From: Clostridiales bacterium
Lineage (GTDB): Bacteria > Bacillota > Clostridia > Christensenellales > Aristaeellaceae
Assembly: GCA_004556985.1 (NCBI GenBank)
Contig: SFFC01000049.1
Span: 1 to 16,082, forward strand
Length of the DNA stretch: 16,082 nucleotides
Reading direction: 5' to 3'
The notes under the pieces: generated by a model
The model's input: the letters and a program-made list of their open reading frames with translations, nothing else
Told to the model about the DNA's origin: nothing
Database searches by the model: none
In this document: positions 14,015 through 16,082 of the stretch, piece by piece
How the letters are laid out: each line of letters opens with the position of its first letter
Position numbering within the stretch: position 1 is the first letter of the stretch
Translations under genes and position numbers: made by a program

Positions 14015-14542
14015 TCAAATCATGTCGACGAGATTCTTCAGCGGCTGAAGAATGCCCATGGGGATGTTGACGGTCAGCATCTTGTAGAAGACCAGCCACA
14101 TCAGCAGAGGAACAAAAATGGAAACCAGGAGAATCTGGCGGATATCCCGCTTGCCGATGATCCACATGATCGCAGCGGCGATCAGCGCGGAGACGAGGAC
14201 ATAGCCCAGAACCTCAAAGAGCGCGACATACGCGATGCACAGTGCAATGACGACCAGACCGGCGAGCGCGCCCTTGCTTTTGAAAAAGTTGATGGAACCC
14301 GCAGGAGCGGCGAGCGGGTCGTCCTCCTTCATGTTCATCAGCTTCATCACGGACTGGATCAGCAGGACGATGGTGAAGATCATCATGCCCAGACACATGA
14401 ACTGGGGGAACGAGGCAGGCTGAACGGCCGCGTTCTTGACGACCTTGAAGCTCAGCGTCTGCACATAAGCCCAGATTTCAAAGACAAGCAGGACGATTGA
14501 AATCACCAGATTGGAAAATGCCTTCGACTGGTTTTTTTTCAA
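14015..14542 (-). CDS. tctB: Tripartite tricarboxylate transporter, small membrane subunit TctB
   Basis: This 175-residue small subunit has four hydrophobic segments: after the N-terminal KKNQSKAFSN, in the middle (FMCLGMMIFTIVLLIQSV), then AGLVVIALCIAYVALFEVLGYVLVSALIAAAIMWI, and ILLVSIFVPLLMWLVFYKML. It ends in the typical TctB tail VNIPMGILQPLKNLVD, close to the family motif PLP.G. I place the start at the TTG at 14542-14540: AAGGA lies 10 bases upstream, while the longer open frame to 14623 would begin inside the tctC/tctB hairpin and the GTG at 14551 is too close to the ribosome site. The start is moderately certain, the family firm. It works with TctA; tctC-tctB-tctA order is common. 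Confidence 0.88.
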   Translation of the reverse strand: MKKNQSKAFSNLVISIVLLVFEIWAYVQTLSFKVVKNAAVQPASFPQFMCLGMMIFTIVLLIQSVMKLMNMKEDDPLAAPAGSINFFKSKGALAGLVVIALCIAYVALFEVLGYVLVSALIAAAIMWIIGKRDIRQILLVSIFVPLLMWLVFYKMLTVNIPMGILQPLKNLVDMI

Positions 14543-14596
14543 GTCAATCACATCCTTAAAGTGTAACGGTTTATCAGCAGGCTTGCGCAATGAAAA

Positions 14597-14621
14597 GGTG
14601 GGCAGGCTTTGCCTGCCCACC
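14597..14621 (-). terminator. Intercistronic hairpin between tctC and tctB
   Basis: A perfect 10-bp GC-rich stem, GGTGGGCAGG with CCTGCCCACC, around CTTTG, followed on the minus strand by only four T. It resembles a leaky terminator or 3' barrier that would leave more tctC than tctBA message, as is usual for operons with the binding protein first. Confidence 0.65.
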
Positions 14622-14656
14622 ACTGCTGCAGTTGATCAGAGCGACAATACGGGGAA

Positions 14657-15622
14657 TTACAGCAGACCGACGGCCTCCATGGCCTGCGGAACGTCCTCGG
14701 CAGCCTGCTTGAGATAAGCGGTGTACGCCTCGGCGTCCATGTAGGAGATGGTCTGGCCAGCGTTGTTCATGAACTCGATAAAGTCCGGATCCTCGATGGC
14801 GGCGGCGCAGGCAGCCTGCAGCTTCGCGCGCACTTCCTCATCGCAGCCGAGCGGGAGCGCCATGCCGCGCTGAGTCGCGTACACGACGTCGAAGCCCTGC
14901 TCCTGGCAGGTCGGGACATCCGGGAACGCGGAGTTGCGCTCGGTGTCCATGACGCCCAGAACGGTCAGGCCGTTGCCGATGAAGCTGCGGGCCTCTGCGA
15001 GGGAAACCGTCACGCCCTGGATTTCGCCCTGAGCGGCGGCCTTCACGGCATCAGCGGCGCCGTTGGCATAGGTGATCATCTTGAGCTCGATGCCGGTCGC
15101 GTTCATCAGGTAGCCGCCGGCGATGTGCCAGACAGAGCCGGAGGAGGAGCCGCCCATCATGACCTCGCCCGGATGCGCCTTGCAGTACTCGACGAAGGTG
15201 GCGACGTCGGTGATGCCGTTGGCCGCGGCCCAGTCGGTGTTGACGGTGATCGCGGCGGCGTCGGTGTTGACGCGGCAGAGCGGATCGTAGTTCTCATAGG
15301 TGTAATCGGACATATCCTGAGCCTTGTAGGCAGAGAGCTCGAAGGTGATCATGCCCATGGTATAGCCGTCCGGATCGGCGTCGGCGATGGCCTCGTGGCC
15401 GATGACGCCGGAAGCGCCGGTCTGGTTGTCGACGGTCAGGGTGACGCCCAGCTGCTTGCTCAGGGCCTCACAGAAGGCGCGCAGGCAGGAGTCGGTGCCG
15501 CCGCCGGCGCTCCACGGGCAGATGACGGAGATGCCCTTGCTCGGGTACTCCGCAGCGGAAGCGACGGTTGCCATGCTGCAAACCAGCACGAGCGCGACCA
15601 TCAGGGCAAGAAACTTTTTCAT
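14657..15622 (-). CDS. tctC: Tripartite tricarboxylate transporter substrate-binding protein TctC (Bug family)
   Basis: This extracytoplasmic receptor of 321 residues captures a carboxylate for TctAB. The ATG at 15622 follows AGGAGG at 8 bases; a longer open frame (to 15682) lacks such a site and would begin just after the predicted +1. Residues 1 to about 23 form a signal peptide (MKKFLALM, hydrophobic core with Cys15, ending VASA before Ala-Glu). Bug-family motifs: YPSKGISVICPWSAGGGTD (26-44), VDNQTGASGVIGHEAIADADPDGYTMG (64-90), and the usual downstream VMMGGSSSGSVWHIAG and VLGVMDTERNSAFPDVPTCQEQG. In Bug proteins the carboxylate end of the ligand is held by backbone and water contacts in the first two motifs, so ligand identity is not readable. 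First gene of the tctCBA operon with its own strong promoter. Confidence 0.95.
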   Translation of the reverse strand: MKKFLALMVALVLVCSMATVASAAEYPSKGISVICPWSAGGGTDSCLRAFCEALSKQLGVTLTVDNQTGASGVIGHEAIADADPDGYTMGMITFELSAYKAQDMSDYTYENYDPLCRVNTDAAAITVNTDWAAANGITDVATFVEYCKAHPGEVMMGGSSSGSVWHIAGGYLMNATGIELKMITYANGAADAVKAAAQGEIQGVTVSLAEARSFIGNGLTVLGVMDTERNSAFPDVPTCQEQGFDVVYATQRGMALPLGCDEEVRAKLQAACAAAIEDPDFIEFMNNAGQTISYMDAEAYTAYLKQAAEDVPQAMEAVGLL

Positions 15623-15648
15623 AGAAGGTTCCTCCTCACGATTTTTGA

Positions 15649-15679
15649 CCGGCAGAACAAGGGTTTTGTGATCTGCCGG
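15649..15679 (-). promoter_or_regulatory. 5'-terminal leader stem-loop of the tctCBA mRNA
   Basis: CCGGCAGA (15649-15656) and TCTGCCGG (15672-15679) form a perfect 8-bp stem; ACAA/TTGT inside can extend it across a 2-base bulge. It starts about 6 bases after the predicted +1 near 15685 and ends upstream of AGGAGG. It could stabilise the mRNA or, as DNA, be an operator. Confidence 0.55.
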
Positions 15680-15691
15680 CACGTTAGGGAA

Positions 15692-15720
15692 AGTATAACA
15701 TAGAGGAGAAGAAATGTCAA
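15692..15720 (-). promoter_or_regulatory. Sigma-A promoter of tctCBA
   Basis: On the minus strand a perfect TTGACA (15720-15715), 17 bases, and TATACT (15697-15692). It is the best promoter in the window, with a leader of about 63 bases. Confidence 0.88.
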
Positions 15721-15896
15721 CAAATATTCACAGCATCGGGCAGCTTTAAATATACATGATGCATAACGAAAAGCGTAGAAGAAGCCTGAATTGCCAGAAA
15801 AATAGCAGAAAAAATTGGTACAGGATGAGAAACCGGCCGGAAGAAGAAGAAAAGCAACACAGTTGTCAAGGCCTTTGCCGAAAGGGCAGGGGAAAC

Positions 15897-15922
15897 AAAA
15901 AAACCACAGGCAAAGCCTGTGG
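15897..15922 (-). terminator. Intrinsic terminator of the tRNA pair
   Basis: On the minus strand CCACAGG pairs with CCTGTGG (7 bp, 5-base loop) and is followed by seven T. It lies 5 bases after the CCA of tRNA-Glu. Confidence 0.9.
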
Positions 15923-15927
15923 CTTTA

Positions 15928-16002
15928 TGGCACCTCCAATGGGAATCGAACCCATGATTTTGCCTTGAGAGGGCAACGTCTTAACCGCTTGACCATGGAG
16001 GC
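15928..16002 (-). tRNA. tRNA-Glu (anticodon CTC)
   Basis: The full cloverleaf is visible on the minus strand: acceptor GCCTCCA with TGGAGGT (terminal G-T), D arm GGTCAAGCGGTTAAGAC, anticodon stem TTGCC with GGCAA around loop CTCTCAA, T arm ATGGGTTCGATTCCCAT, discriminator G, and encoded CCA. It reads GAG codons. Three bases separate it from the upstream tRNA-Gln. Confidence 0.95.
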
Positions 16003-16005
16003 AGA

Positions 16006-16079
16006 TGGCTGGGGAACTAGGATTCGAACCTAGACAATACGAGTCAGAGTCGTAGGTGCTGCCGTTACACAATTCCCCA
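16006..16079 (-). tRNA. tRNA-Gln (anticodon CTG)
   Basis: On the minus strand: acceptor TGGGGAA with TTCCCCA, the D arm typical of tRNA-Gln (GTGTAACGGCAGCAC), anticodon stem TACGA with TCGTA around loop CTCTGAC, T arm CTAGGTTCGAATCCTAG, discriminator G and encoded CCA. It reads CAG codons. Its promoter lies beyond the window, so more tRNA genes may precede it. Confidence 0.95.
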
Positions 16080-16082
16080 ATG

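Noticed and set aside
15756..15968. Short plus-strand open frame of 70 codons
   Set aside because: Runs through the tRNA terminator and into tRNA-Glu; no ribosome site and a low-complexity basic translation.
1..16082. CRISPR array, integrase, phage or toxin-antitoxin genes
   Set aside because: No regularly spaced repeats, recombinase motifs or paired small toxin/antitoxin genes were seen on either strand.

Overview
The window is GC-rich bacterial DNA with gene families typical of a Firmicute (probably Clostridia) that lives on imported small molecules. Evidence: consensus TTGACA-N17-TATAAT-type promoters, strong AGGAGG ribosome sites, an XRE regulator with membrane helices, and glutamine/glutamate tRNAs with encoded CCA. 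Genus cannot be read from the sequence. All three solute-binding proteins have signal-peptidase-I-type signals rather than a lipoprotein box, which is unusual for a monoderm.

Layout. (1) 119-4906, minus strand: an operon of class I aminotransferase, GldA/HcxA-like hydroxyacid dehydrogenase, polar amino acid ABC permease and ATPase, and a broken RluA-type pseudouridine synthase, closed by an intrinsic terminator. The matching binding protein is divergent at 5080-5847 with its own promoter and terminator. Together they look like uptake of an amino acid, transamination to a 2-oxo acid and reduction to a 2-hydroxy acid. (2) 5916-7903: a MerR-family regulator and an XRE membrane regulator, both minus. 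The MerR gene has a textbook MerR promoter: a 19-bp spacer filled by a perfect dyad. (3) 8001-12334, minus: a complete binding-protein-dependent ABC system of the iron(III)/2-aminoethylphosphonate/thiamine class (binding protein, ATPase, fused double permease). (4) 12422-15720, minus: a tripartite tricarboxylate transporter, order tctC-tctB-tctA. (5) 15897-16079, minus: tRNA-Gln(CTG) and tRNA-Glu(CTC) with a terminator.

The most interesting signal is a 92-nt element present twice with 70/92 identical positions and no gaps (2453-2544 and 6938-7029), plus a degraded third copy (5916-6007). Differences in the stems are compensatory, and G-U changes fit RNA made from the minus strand. Both good copies sit directly upstream of a ribosome binding site (amino acid permease; MerR), so this looks like an undescribed 5'-leader riboregulator or a structured intergenic repeat family.

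Four predicted transcripts (three binding-protein mRNAs and the MerR mRNA) start with a stem-loop within about 10 nt of the predicted +1. Two operons have a strong GC hairpin with a poor U-tract between the binding-protein gene and the transporter genes, as expected for differential expression. No stretch over 300 bases is without a gene. The longest gaps are 4814-5079 (divergent promoters), 5848-6020 (terminator and element copy), 6918-7112 (MerR control region), 12245-12468 (promoter, repeats and terminator) and 15623-15896 (promoter, leader, then about 175 bases in which I recognise nothing). Bases 1-118 hold nothing I can support.
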